Origin: Allobosea sp. OK403
Lineage (GTDB): Bacteria > Pseudomonadota > Alphaproteobacteria > Rhizobiales > Beijerinckiaceae
Length of the DNA: 64,000 nucleotides
Reading direction: 5' to 3'
Assembly (NCBI RefSeq): GCF_900113835.1
Contig: NZ_FOQV01000012.1
Span: forward strand, 1-64,000
Each line of letters opens with the position of its first letter. Positions within the stretch are counted from its first letter, which is position 1. Positions 34,527 through 42,281 of the stretch are shown in pieces. The notes under the pieces were generated by a model that was not told the DNA's origin, made no database searches, and saw only the letters and a program-made list of their open reading frames with translations. A program made the translations under genes and the position numbers.

Positions 34527-34588
34527 CTCCTTATTTGATCACATTGTCTTCACGCGAACCGGTATCCACTTCGCTCGAAAACGCTCTA
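34527..34588. repeat. RIME-like extragenic element
   Basis: CCTCCTTATTTGATCACATT then CTTCACGCGAACCGGTATCC and ACTTCGCTCGAAAACGCTCT. It is closely related to 44620-44686. Confidence 0.75.
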
Positions 34589-34617
34589 GATGTGAGCTGT
34601 TTTCGATCTGACTGAAC

Positions 34618-34706
34618 CGTCATTGCGAGCGCAGCGAAGCAATCCAGGAACGGCAGAGCTCTGCGTCCTCCTGGATTGCTTCGTCGCTTCGCTTCTCGCA
34701 ATGACG
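34618..34706. repeat. Long inverted repeat inserted in a RIME-like element
   Basis: Outer arms CGTCATTGCGAG and CTCGCAATGACG; inner arms CGAAGCAATCCAGGA and TCCTGGATTGCTTCG; a 6-base bulge on the right arm and a central ACGGCAGAGCTCTGCG. Its RNA or single-strand form could fold into a hairpin of more than 25 pairs. CGTCATTGCGAG elements of this kind recur in many genomes. Confidence 0.85.
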
Positions 34707-34754
34707 GGTCCGTGTTTCACTCAGATCCAAAACGCTCTAACCGACTGGACCACG

Positions 34755-35579
34755 ATGATCTTCACACGCCAGGACCATGAGACGCTCGCGGGGATCCTCG
34801 CCGAGGCCGGCCGCCGCGAGGTCATGCCGCGCTTCCGCAACCTGGCCGAGGGCGAGATCCGCGAGAAGCGCTCGGCGACCGATCTCGTCACCGAGGCCGA
34901 CGAGGCGGCGGAGCGCTTCATCAGCGCCGAGCTCGCCCGGGCCTTTCCTGGCGCCGTGCTGATCGGCGAGGAGGCGGTCGCCGCCGATCCGGCGCTGGTC
35001 GAGCGTCTCGGCGACGCCGAACTCGCCGTCGTCATCGACCCGATCGACGGCACCCTCAACTACGCCTCCGACCTGCCGCTCTTCGCCGTCATGGCCGCGG
35101 TGCTGGTCAGGGGCGAGGTCGTCGCAGCGGTGATCCACGATCCCATCGTCGAGGACAGTGCGATGGCGCTGCGCGGCGAGGGCGCCTGGCTCGGCTCCGC
35201 CGCCGGCAAGAGCCGCGACCTGCGGGTGGCGCCGGCCGCGGCTGCGCGCGAGATGACCGGCATGATGAGCTGGCAGTATTTTCCGGAGCCGCTGCGCAGC
35301 AAGCTGCCCGGCCACATGCCGGCCTTCGCCAATGTCTCGTCGCTGCGCTGCTGCGGCCATGAATACCGGCTCGCCGCCGCGGGCAATGGCCACTTCCTGC
35401 TCTATGGCCGGCTCAGCCCCTGGGATCACGCGCCGGGATCGCTGATCTATGCCGAGGCCGGCGGCCATGTCCGCATGCTGGACGGAGAGCCTTATCGGCC
35501 GGCCCAGCCGACGCTCGGCCTGCTCTGCGCCCCCGATGCGGAAAGCTGGCAGGAGATCCGCACGATCCTGCTGAGCTGA
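34755..35579 (+). CDS. Inositol monophosphatase family protein
   Basis: 274 residues from the ATG at 34755; the earlier in-frame start at 34623 lies inside the repeat and is rejected. Motifs: IGEEA (Glu72/73), VIDPIDGTLNY (Asp95, Asp98) and the C-terminal WDHAPG near 228. It differs clearly from the IMPase at 26837. It is 245 bp after the EEP gene and probably completes the pathway by removing the phosphate left by the phosphodiesterase. Phosphatase activity on a polyol or sugar phosphate is likely. Confidence 0.87.
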   Translation: MIFTRQDHETLAGILAEAGRREVMPRFRNLAEGEIREKRSATDLVTEADEAAERFISAELARAFPGAVLIGEEAVAADPALVERLGDAELAVVIDPIDGTLNYASDLPLFAVMAAVLVRGEVVAAVIHDPIVEDSAMALRGEGAWLGSAAGKSRDLRVAPAAAAREMTGMMSWQYFPEPLRSKLPGHMPAFANVSSLRCCGHEYRLAAAGNGHFLLYGRLSPWDHAPGSLIYAEAGGHVRMLDGEPYRPAQPTLGLLCAPDAESWQEIRTILLS

Positions 35580-35600
35580 TCGGGGCGATCCAGGTTTCCT

Positions 35601-35747
35601 GGCGAGATCGGCGGCCCATACGACCAGGCGGTGGCGGAGGTGCTGCGCGACAAGAAGGCCTCGACCTCCTCTATCCAGCACCGCCTCCAGATCGGCGACA
35701 ACCGCGCCGCCTCGATCATGGAGCGGATGGACTAGGAAGGCATCGTT
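35601..35747 (+). pseudogene. ftsK 3' remnant (gamma DNA-recognition domain)
   Basis: The frame reads GEIGGPYDQAVAEVLRDKKA then STSSIQHRLQIGDNRAASIM and ERMD. This is the FtsK gamma winged helix (YDQAVxVVLRDxKASTSYIQRRLQIGYNRAAxLMERME). A TAG at 35733 follows, after which EGIV continues in the same frame as in intact FtsK. The rest of the translocase is absent. A true ftsK elsewhere in the genome is expected. Confidence 0.8.
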
Positions 35748-35813
35748 GCTTATCAGCACAGATTGCGGTAACGGCCCGGGAACGTCGTCTCCTGGCCGGG
35801 AGCTGACGTCTTG

Positions 35814-35840
35814 AACGTCTGCTTTCCGGCGATCCAATTT
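35814..35840 (+). repeat. Dispersed 45-bp repeat, half copy
   Basis: AACGTCTGCTTTCCGGCGAT then CCAATTT; only the first half-unit and the CCAAT of the second remain. Confidence 0.6.
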
Positions 35841-36212
35841 GCTCGGCAATGCCGCGCTCGAAGCTGGCCCATACCTGCCTTTCGAATGCTCTTTTCGCAA
35901 AGCTTGCTTTGCGCCCTCATTGCCGCCATTCGGAGCGCGTTTTGGATTTCGTGAATGCTGCCGTCAGGCTCGAGAATTCATCCCTGCTTTTCTGAGGTGC
36001 TCACCGTATAACCTTTGTCCAACTGTTCGCAGCATGCATTTCCTGCCATCGACCATTGCTCGTCACCGATGCGGCGATGCAACACGCTATCGGGGCCAAT
36101 TTCACAGTGATCGCTTGGCTAGGTGGCCGGCGCGTCGGTCGCTTGTTCTTTTCTGGTCGTTTTTGCGAGATCCAGCACAAATCCTTAGATTGGGCGGTGG
36201 TCGAGTGTACTG

Positions 36213-39200
36213 TTGGTCCCGCAATTCGACCATCGGGGAGCGTTAACAGTTTATATTTCCCGCGCCCTCATTGTAGACGAAAAGACCTACACTGAAGAAG
36301 AGCTACTTCAGGTGGGTACGGTATTCGTCGTCTTAGCAGAACCGGGTGCCGGCAAGACCGAGCTGCTTAAGGCGCTCGCCGGAATGCTCCAGGCAAATCG
36401 GATTCGCGCCAGCATCTTCCAGAACAAGCCGGAGCTCGCGGGAAAAGGCCCGCTAGTTATCGACGCGATGGACGAGGTTGCGCGAATCGACACCATCGCG
36501 ACAGACAAGATCATCGCGATGGCGAGCGAGGCTCAGGCAGCGACGGTCGTCTTCGCGGGCCGGTCGGCGGAGTGGGACCGCAGCCGCACGACCTACGTCG
36601 AGCAGTGCTTTGGTGCCAAGCCCGTCGTCGTGCATCTGCAGCCCTTCAACGAGGACGAGCGGCGCCAGCTCTTCGAGAGCAAGTTTCCCCGCGAGGACTT
36701 CGAGGCGTTCGCGGCGGAGGTTCATCGGTTTGGGGTAGGCCCGTTGCTTGGCAACCCACAGTTTCTGATCCTGTTCGGCGAGGCCTACATCGAGAGCGGG
36801 TGCGTCTTCACGTCGAAGGCGAAGATCTTCGCGGACGCCATACGTCGTCTCGCGCACGAGGCGAACACCGAACGGCCCAAGCCAAAATCGAAGCCGCCGC
36901 TTGACGCCATCATCGCAGTCGCAGGCGAGGTGTTCGCCAAGCTTCTCTTGTCCGGCGCGACGGGCATCGCCACGGTCGAAAGTTTAGGCAACCGCGATTT
37001 CCCCTACATCAACAGCTTGTGCCGCGACGCATCGAACGCGCCCTTCCTGATCGACACGCGTTTGCTGAGACCCTCGGGCGATCCGGAAGAGCACGAACCC
37101 GTTCACCGCATCGTCGCCGAATATTGTGCGGCGTCGTATCTGGCGGGTCGGATCGAAGATCCTAAGGACCGTCTTTCCTTGGAAAGGGTCCTTGCCGTCG
37201 TCGCACCGAATGGCGTGACCCGCGACGAATTGCGCGGCATGGTCGGCTGGATGGCGGCGCTGGGACATCAGCCGTTACAGTTGCGCCTGATCGAGCTTGA
37301 TCCCTATGCGGTGCTGGCGAACGGCGATCCAAGCCAGCTGACGACGGCGGCGAAGCGCGCTCTGCTGTCGGCCTTGGACAAGCTCACGGATTTGGAGCCG
37401 CTGTTCCGTCGCAGCGACACGTGGCGACGCTTTAATGTCGGTCAGTTTTTTACGTCCGACATTTTCGATCCGGTTCGCGCGATCCTAAGGAAACCCGGGC
37501 AGTTTCGCACGCTTGTCCTTGAGCTGCTGATCGACACAGACGCTTCGGACAGTCTGGTACCGGAACTGTCGTTATTGGTCCGTGATACGGCAACCGATAG
37601 CGATACCCGGAAGTGGGTCGGTGCGATCCTGCTGGCCGCTGGCACCTTTGAGCCTGCGGTCGAGTTCAACGCACTGTTCGCGGAGGGCTCGGCGACGTCG
37701 CTTGAGATCGTGGCGCGATGGGTTACCAAGCGCGGCGTTGAATCGATCGGCGCGGACAAGATTGTAGGCCTTCTGGAAAAGTTATCGAGGCTGTACGGCA
37801 CGCCAAACCGCAGGCATCTCGACGGGACGTCGCGCTATTTCATCGACGTCCTAGTGCGGTCTTTCACACTCGCCGAAGTCACGAACTTTCTCGATGCCCT
37901 GACGACGGGCTTCGCCTGCACCTGTGCGCCCAAGCACGCCTATGCGTGTACGTGCCGATACGGGAAAAGCAAAATCCTCGGTCGGCTTCTCGATCGGTAT
38001 TTCGAGCTGGCGGAAGCGGGACCGCACGACCCGGTTCGCATCTGGCAGTGGATTAGATCGCTCCATTTCCAAGGCAACGCATCGACCGAGCGGAGCGCGT
38101 CGGTCAAGCATCTCGTCGCCAATGACAAGCTAAGGCGCGAGCTGCAGCGGCGCGCCGTCAAAGGCTTACGCGGCAACCAGGCACAGGAGGCGGTGAGCGA
38201 CCTATATTCGAGCCACGGGCACTCCGGCCTGCATATGTATGTCGGCGACCCGGACGCGCTCAGCCAGTACGCTTTTGACCACCACACGGTGGATGTTTGG
38301 GGTTCGCTGCTCTCCGGCCATAACTTCTGGGGCAAGGAGAAAGGGCCGAACGCGCTTCGCGCGACGCAGCGTGCGCAAAGCAAGTTCTCGCCCGATTTCA
38401 TGCGACTGTGGGCGAGACGAGAGCGGGCTCGACGCGAATACTCGCGCGACGAGCGTCGCTTGAACCACATACGCGGCCGGAAGAAACGGGCGGACAAGGA
38501 AGCGGCAGTCGAGGCCAATAACCGTGCTCATCTTCGCGCCAACCTCGCGGAAATCGAGGCGGGACGACATGGATGGTGGCTCACGGAATTTACCCGCGCT
38601 TTTCTCTATCACCCGCATGAACTCGAGGGCATGGTCGACGATCCGGAAACGCCGCTGCGCGCGCTCCGAAACTGTTTCCCTTTCGTCGAGCCGCACATCC
38701 CCACCGTCGAACGGCTGGGCCAGAGCAAGAGTACCAACATTGCCGAGATTTTGCTCGCGGCCCTGATTGTCCTGTATCGCGACGGTGTCGACCTAACGAC
38801 CCTCGATCCGCGTATGCTGGCGGCGGCGAAGACCGAAGCAACATCGTCCTATCCTGTGTTCAAGGACAGTGAGGCCGACGGCGAAGCGTTCGAGGCGGCG
38901 CTCGACGCAGCGCTGTTCAAGGAGTCGGGATCGGCGGAAACGTTCTTACGCGCCTACATCGAGCCTCAGCTGGCCCAGCCCGAGAACGCGCCGCAGCGTG
39001 TCTATTGGTCAGACAACAAGCCCGCGTTCCACGATTTGCGCGCGAGGCTCCCGATGGAATGGCTGGAGCGCTTCCCGCAGATGCCCGAGGAGGCGATGCG
39101 GCCGTTGTTCGGTATGGCGTCGAAGTACGGGCGGCGGGAAGATCTGATTGCGCTCATCGATAGGCGTTGCGGCGATCCTCTTCTCGATAGCGGCAAGAAC

Positions 39201-40295
39201 ACAGAGGACGACACACGCGCACGCGGTTGCCGGAAATTCTGGCACCTCAATGCCGTGCTTTATCGGACGCCCGATCATGACGCCGCGTGGCAGGAACTCA
39301 AGACTGATCCGAAGGCAATCTTCGGTTTCGAAGGCCGCCTTGGTCGAATGTACGAGCGGGAGGACGACGACCATCCGCCGATAGCGGCGGAGACCATCTA
39401 CGAGGTCATGGATGCGTTCGTGCCCTTTTGGGCGAAGGTTCCTCTGTCGAGCAGCTGGGGCACAGGAGATCCCGAAGACCAGGCGGCATATCGTTTCCTG
39501 CGTGATTGCATCTGGAAGATCGCGGAGGATGCGCCGGAGCGCAGGATCGAGGTGCTCGACCGCATGCTTCCCGATGCGCGTTTCGAGGACTACCGCGAGG
39601 CGATGCTGACGATGCGGGCCGAAGCCCAGCGAAAACTCGCGCTTCAGGATTTCAGAGCGCCGCGTCCGTCGGAGATCAGCAAGATTCTCGAAGAAAACGA
39701 CGTGGCGTCGGTCGAGGACCTTCGGGCCTTGATGGTCGAGCAGCTGGAAGAACTACAGCGTTGGCTCAACGGCTCGGAGACCGATCCGCTCGATGCCTTC
39801 TATGACGACGACAAGCGCGTCGATGAAAACAACGCTCGCAATAGGATCGTGGATCAACTGCAAGGGCAGATGAAGGCCCTTGGCCTGTCGATCGTGATCG
39901 AGCGTCACATGGCAGGCGGCAATCGCTGTGACATCACCGCGTCCGCCATTCTGGAAGGACGCAATCGCCTTCTCGTGACAGAGGTGAAGGGCCAGTGGAA
40001 CGACGAGCTGTATACGGCTGCCGCCGCACAGCTGGATCAGCGATACGCGATTCATCCCGACGCTGCGCGTCAGGGCGTCTATCTCGCGCTGTGGTTTGGC
40101 AACGGCGAAAAGGTCAACGGTCTGGTTGATGCGAGCGTCACGTCGGCCGGCGATCTGAAGGCGCGCATCGTCGATAAGATGACAGATGAGCTGAAGGCGC
40201 GGGTTAACGTGGTCGTGCTCGACTTGTCGCGGCCAACCCAATTGCCGAAGCCGCCCAAAAAGACGTCTGCGAAGAAGGCCGCGGCCAAAACCTAA
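36213..40295 (+). CDS. NACHT/STAND-like P-loop NTPase with C-terminal PD-(D/E)XK nuclease, candidate defence protein
   Basis: About 1,360 residues. Walker A is EPGAGKT (43-49), Walker B LVIDAMDE (81-88) and a sensor-like Arg is in FAGRSAEW (114-121); this order and the LxxL-rich helical region after it resemble NACHT/STAND ATPases. A long helical middle (about 330-1150) has no clear repeat but carries CTC-x7-CTC (about 570-582). The C-terminus has NRCDIT (Asp1240), LVTEVKG (Glu1257, Lys1259) and AQLDQRY (Gln1273), a PD-(D/E)XK nuclease core. It ends in a Lys/Ala-rich tail. There is no ATG before Walker A; TTG 36213 is the nominal start. Nucleotide-gated nuclease is the likely role; phage defence is inference. 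Confidence 0.7.
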   Translation: MVPQFDHRGALTVYISRALIVDEKTYTEEELLQVGTVFVVLAEPGAGKTELLKALAGMLQANRIRASIFQNKPELAGKGPLVIDAMDEVARIDTIATDKIIAMASEAQAATVVFAGRSAEWDRSRTTYVEQCFGAKPVVVHLQPFNEDERRQLFESKFPREDFEAFAAEVHRFGVGPLLGNPQFLILFGEAYIESGCVFTSKAKIFADAIRRLAHEANTERPKPKSKPPLDAIIAVAGEVFAKLLLSGATGIATVESLGNRDFPYINSLCRDASNAPFLIDTRLLRPSGDPEEHEPVHRIVAEYCAASYLAGRIEDPKDRLSLERVLAVVAPNGVTRDELRGMVGWMAALGHQPLQLRLIELDPYAVLANGDPSQLTTAAKRALLSALDKLTDLEPLFRRSDTWRRFNVGQFFTSDIFDPVRAILRKPGQFRTLVLELLIDTDASDSLVPELSLLVRDTATDSDTRKWVGAILLAAGTFEPAVEFNALFAEGSATSLEIVARWVTKRGVESIGADKIVGLLEKLSRLYGTPNRRHLDGTSRYFIDVLVRSFTLAEVTNFLDALTTGFACTCAPKHAYACTCRYGKSKILGRLLDRYFELAEAGPHDPVRIWQWIRSLHFQGNASTERSASVKHLVANDKLRRELQRRAVKGLRGNQAQEAVSDLYSSHGHSGLHMYVGDPDALSQYAFDHHTVDVWGSLLSGHNFWGKEKGPNALRATQRAQSKFSPDFMRLWARRERARREYSRDERRLNHIRGRKKRADKEAAVEANNRAHLRANLAEIEAGRHGWWLTEFTRAFLYHPHELEGMVDDPETPLRALRNCFPFVEPHIPTVERLGQSKSTNIAEILLAALIVLYRDGVDLTTLDPRMLAAAKTEATSSYPVFKDSEADGEAFEAALDAALFKESGSAETFLRAYIEPQLAQPENAPQRVYWSDNKPAFHDLRARLPMEWLERFPQMPEEAMRPLFGMASKYGRREDLIALIDRRCGDPLLDSGKNTEDDTRARGCRKFWHLNAVLYRTPDHDAAWQELKTDPKAIFGFEGRLGRMYEREDDDHPPIAAETIYEVMDAFVPFWAKVPLSSSWGTGDPEDQAAYRFLRDCIWKIAEDAPERRIEVLDRMLPDARFEDYREAMLTMRAEAQRKLALQDFRAPRPSEISKILEENDVASVEDLRALMVEQLEELQRWLNGSETDPLDAFYDDDKRVDENNARNRIVDQLQGQMKALGLSIVIERHMAGGNRCDITASAILEGRNRLLVTEVKGQWNDELYTAAAAQLDQRYAIHPDAARQGVYLALWFGNGEKVNGLVDASVTSAGDLKARIVDKMTDELKARVNVVVLDLSRPTQLPKPPKKTSAKKAAAKT

Positions 40296-40596
40296 GCCAG
40301 TCGCCAGGGCGAAGCCCAAGCCCTTGCGGGCTAAGGAAGCATCGTCCGGCGCGGATAATCGCCAGTCGGTTGTGGAGAGACGAGGTCGATGCCGAAACAC
40401 CGAAGCGGTGCGAAACATCGCCGCCAAGGAACTCGAATTAGCGGCCTAGCAGTGACTGCCGATGAGAAGCGCGCCGTTGGACTGGTCGGAGCCGCGGCTA
40501 ATGTCTGCTTTCCGGTGTCGATCCAATGTTTGGTTTTGGGGTGGATTTGAAGCTGGCTCGGGAAGAGCTGGGATCGCCCTGCGTCCCTACAACATG
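40296..40596. other. Convergent gap with dispersed repeat
   Basis: 301 bases between the 3' ends of two convergent genes. AGCCC-TTGC-GGGCT (about 40316-40329) is a weak 5-bp hairpin without a T-run. A dispersed repeat is at 40500-40543. No gene is seen. Confidence 0.5.
40500..40543 (+). repeat. Dispersed 45-bp repeat copy
   Basis: AATGTCTGCTTTCCGGTGTC then GATCCAATGTTTGGTTTTGG; the second unit is diverged. Confidence 0.65.
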
Positions 40597-42051
40597 TCAA
40601 CTGACGGTTTGTGGCACTCGCCGAGTTCGATCCGGGGCCAGAGGAGGTTGCCAGCCTGTGATGGACCCGACGTGCGCGGTGATCCCGTAAGCGTATTGAT
40701 CTTCATGGTATGGTGCGCCGCGATATAGAATAACTGAGCAGGTCTCTGCGAGCTGCCGGTAGATATCGTTCGACGTCGCGCAGCTATAGAGCAGCGCTGC
40801 GCCGAGGCTTTGACCGTCTGCTGTCGCGACGACTGTCATGTAGAGCCCCGTCGCCTCTGGATCGCTGACCTTCACGCTCCACCCGGCATCGCGCAAGGGT
40901 CGGACAAGGTCTTTGATGCAATCTTCCGAGAGGATCGCCCTTCGAAGCATAGCACCGTCATCAGTGGGCATTTCAGGGACGAGGCGCCCGTGCTCTTGAT
41001 AGCGCTGTTGTTCTATGAGCTGCACGGCCATCTGCGTCTGGGCGCGCAGTTGCGCCTGCTGATGCAAGAGGGTGCTGTCGGCGTTCATCTCCGGGAGGAA
41101 TAGCGAGACCTGGTGTGACTCGTCGTGCCAGGACTCGATCAGGCCAACAGTCGCCAGAGCGACGACCAGTCGGCTGAAGTTTGACGACTGTTGCCACTCG
41201 GTTGTGCCGCCATGGGCGAACAGATGGCGATTCAGCCAAGTGATCCCGTCATACTCTCCGGTCTTTCGGAAAAACGACCTGTGAAGCCAACGTCGAAAGG
41301 TCTCGAACCCGAAGACGCGTTCATCCTGCCCGAACAGAAATTCCTTGGTCCGATACTCGACCGGCGTCCACATCCCCTCGAAATGCAGACCGGCTGCAGT
41401 CGCAATGGCGCGATCAATGGCGCGATCGACCTTGTCTGCGACCGCAAGCGAGCCGCCGCCGTCCGGCAAAATCCGTGTGATCGCGCCTTCGATTGCTGGG
41501 ATAAGCGCCGCGATGCTCGACGCGCGGTAGCCGCTGTAGAACGCGAGATAGGCTTCGCGCGCGAGGGGACAAGCGGCTTCGAGACTGCGCGCCTTCGGCA
41601 TGAGCTGTGCAATGCACACGGCTTGAAAGGCCAAGGTATAGCTCGTCGACATGTGATAGTTGAAGAGCTCGATCGCTCTAGTCTTTGGGACGTGACGCGC
41701 GGACTCCACCACCTTCCGCGCCTCGCCCATCGGCACCCAAAAAGGCGTGAACCATTCAACCTTTTCCCACAATGCTGCGTCGGCATCTGCGGTTTGGCGA
41801 CGAACAAGCCAAGTTGGGTCCTCGCTCGGGGAGATTCGCGGGAAGAACGCCTTCCTCGCACCAAGTGTTAGAATGACCCCGTCGATCGGACTGAAGGCGC
41901 CAACCGGGCGCGCCTCCACAATTGCCCCCTCAAGGCCGCGTTCTCTGGCCCAAGAAAACATGATTTCGGGTGTGAGATCTTTGAGTGAAGGGGCGCTCTG
42001 GGCCCTGCGCCAGAGGGCCTGGAAATGCCTTTCGGAAGTCGGCGAGCTCAT
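40597..42051 (-). CDS. Hypothetical protein with HEPN-like RX4H motif
   Basis: 484 residues, no signal or membrane segment. I do not recognise the whole protein. Residues 270-285 read WLNRHLFAHGGTTEW. Arg275 and His280 form RX4H followed by Gly, the pattern of HEPN ribonucleases and Apea-type HEPN domains (often written RNxxxHG). The region before it (about 125-260) is helical, as expected for HEPN. The last 130 residues (from ILSEDCIKDLVRPLRDAGWS) may form a separate alpha/beta domain. It is convergent with the large NTPase gene and shares a strand with the DUF2971 gene. A toxin-like RNase role is inference. Confidence 0.6.
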   Translation of the reverse strand: MSSPTSERHFQALWRRAQSAPSLKDLTPEIMFSWARERGLEGAIVEARPVGAFSPIDGVILTLGARKAFFPRISPSEDPTWLVRRQTADADAALWEKVEWFTPFWVPMGEARKVVESARHVPKTRAIELFNYHMSTSYTLAFQAVCIAQLMPKARSLEAACPLAREAYLAFYSGYRASSIAALIPAIEGAITRILPDGGGSLAVADKVDRAIDRAIATAAGLHFEGMWTPVEYRTKEFLFGQDERVFGFETFRRWLHRSFFRKTGEYDGITWLNRHLFAHGGTTEWQQSSNFSRLVVALATVGLIESWHDESHQVSLFLPEMNADSTLLHQQAQLRAQTQMAVQLIEQQRYQEHGRLVPEMPTDDGAMLRRAILSEDCIKDLVRPLRDAGWSVKVSDPEATGLYMTVVATADGQSLGAALLYSCATSNDIYRQLAETCSVILYRGAPYHEDQYAYGITAHVGSITGWQPPLAPDRTRRVPQTVS

Positions 42052-42065
42052 GGCTACAGCCTAAA

Positions 42066-42248
42066 TTATTCGGGGCAAACGGCTTGCTCCACTATACTGA
42101 GATGTCGTTTTAGGCCGCCGTCATAAAGGCAATCAAAACACGGAGGCGGGAGATATCGACGTAAGGTGCCAGGAAGCTTCTCGCAAGTATGCCATCGTAC
42201 GTCCGGCTCTAGGCATTGGGCCAAGGTCCGTTCTTGGCGCAATGACAA
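42066..42248 (-). CDS. Possible small Cys-rich protein
   Basis: 60 residues from a TTG at 42248, ending 14 bp before the gene at 42051. It has five cysteines, including CFDC (37-40), plus Cys12, Cys22 and Cys58, which could bind zinc. There is no clear ribosome site and no recognised family. It may be a real small partner in the island or chance. Confidence 0.3.
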   Translation of the reverse strand: MSLRQERTLAQCLEPDVRWHTCEKLPGTLRRYLPPPCFDCLYDGGLKRHLSIVEQAVCPE

Positions 42249-42281
42249 GATTGAAACATCCGGACCTGCACACGCTGCATT

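Larger units (their letters stand above)
35580..36212. other. Gap at the left edge of the accessory island
   Basis: 633 bases. It contains an ftsK 3' remnant (35601-35747) and a dispersed repeat (35814-35840). From 35850 to 36212 the sequence is less GC-rich and several short frames exist (for example 36056-36295), but none looks like a known protein. A promoter for the large NTPase gene must lie here. Confidence 0.5.

Noticed and set aside
34623..34754. N-terminal extension of the second IMPase
   Set aside because: It translates the extragenic inverted repeat; the family N-terminus begins at the ATG at 34755.
36056..36295. Short frame upstream of the large NTPase as its true N-terminus by frameshift
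   Set aside because: It has no similarity to NTPase N-termini and would need an unsupported frameshift; kept only as an open question about the start.
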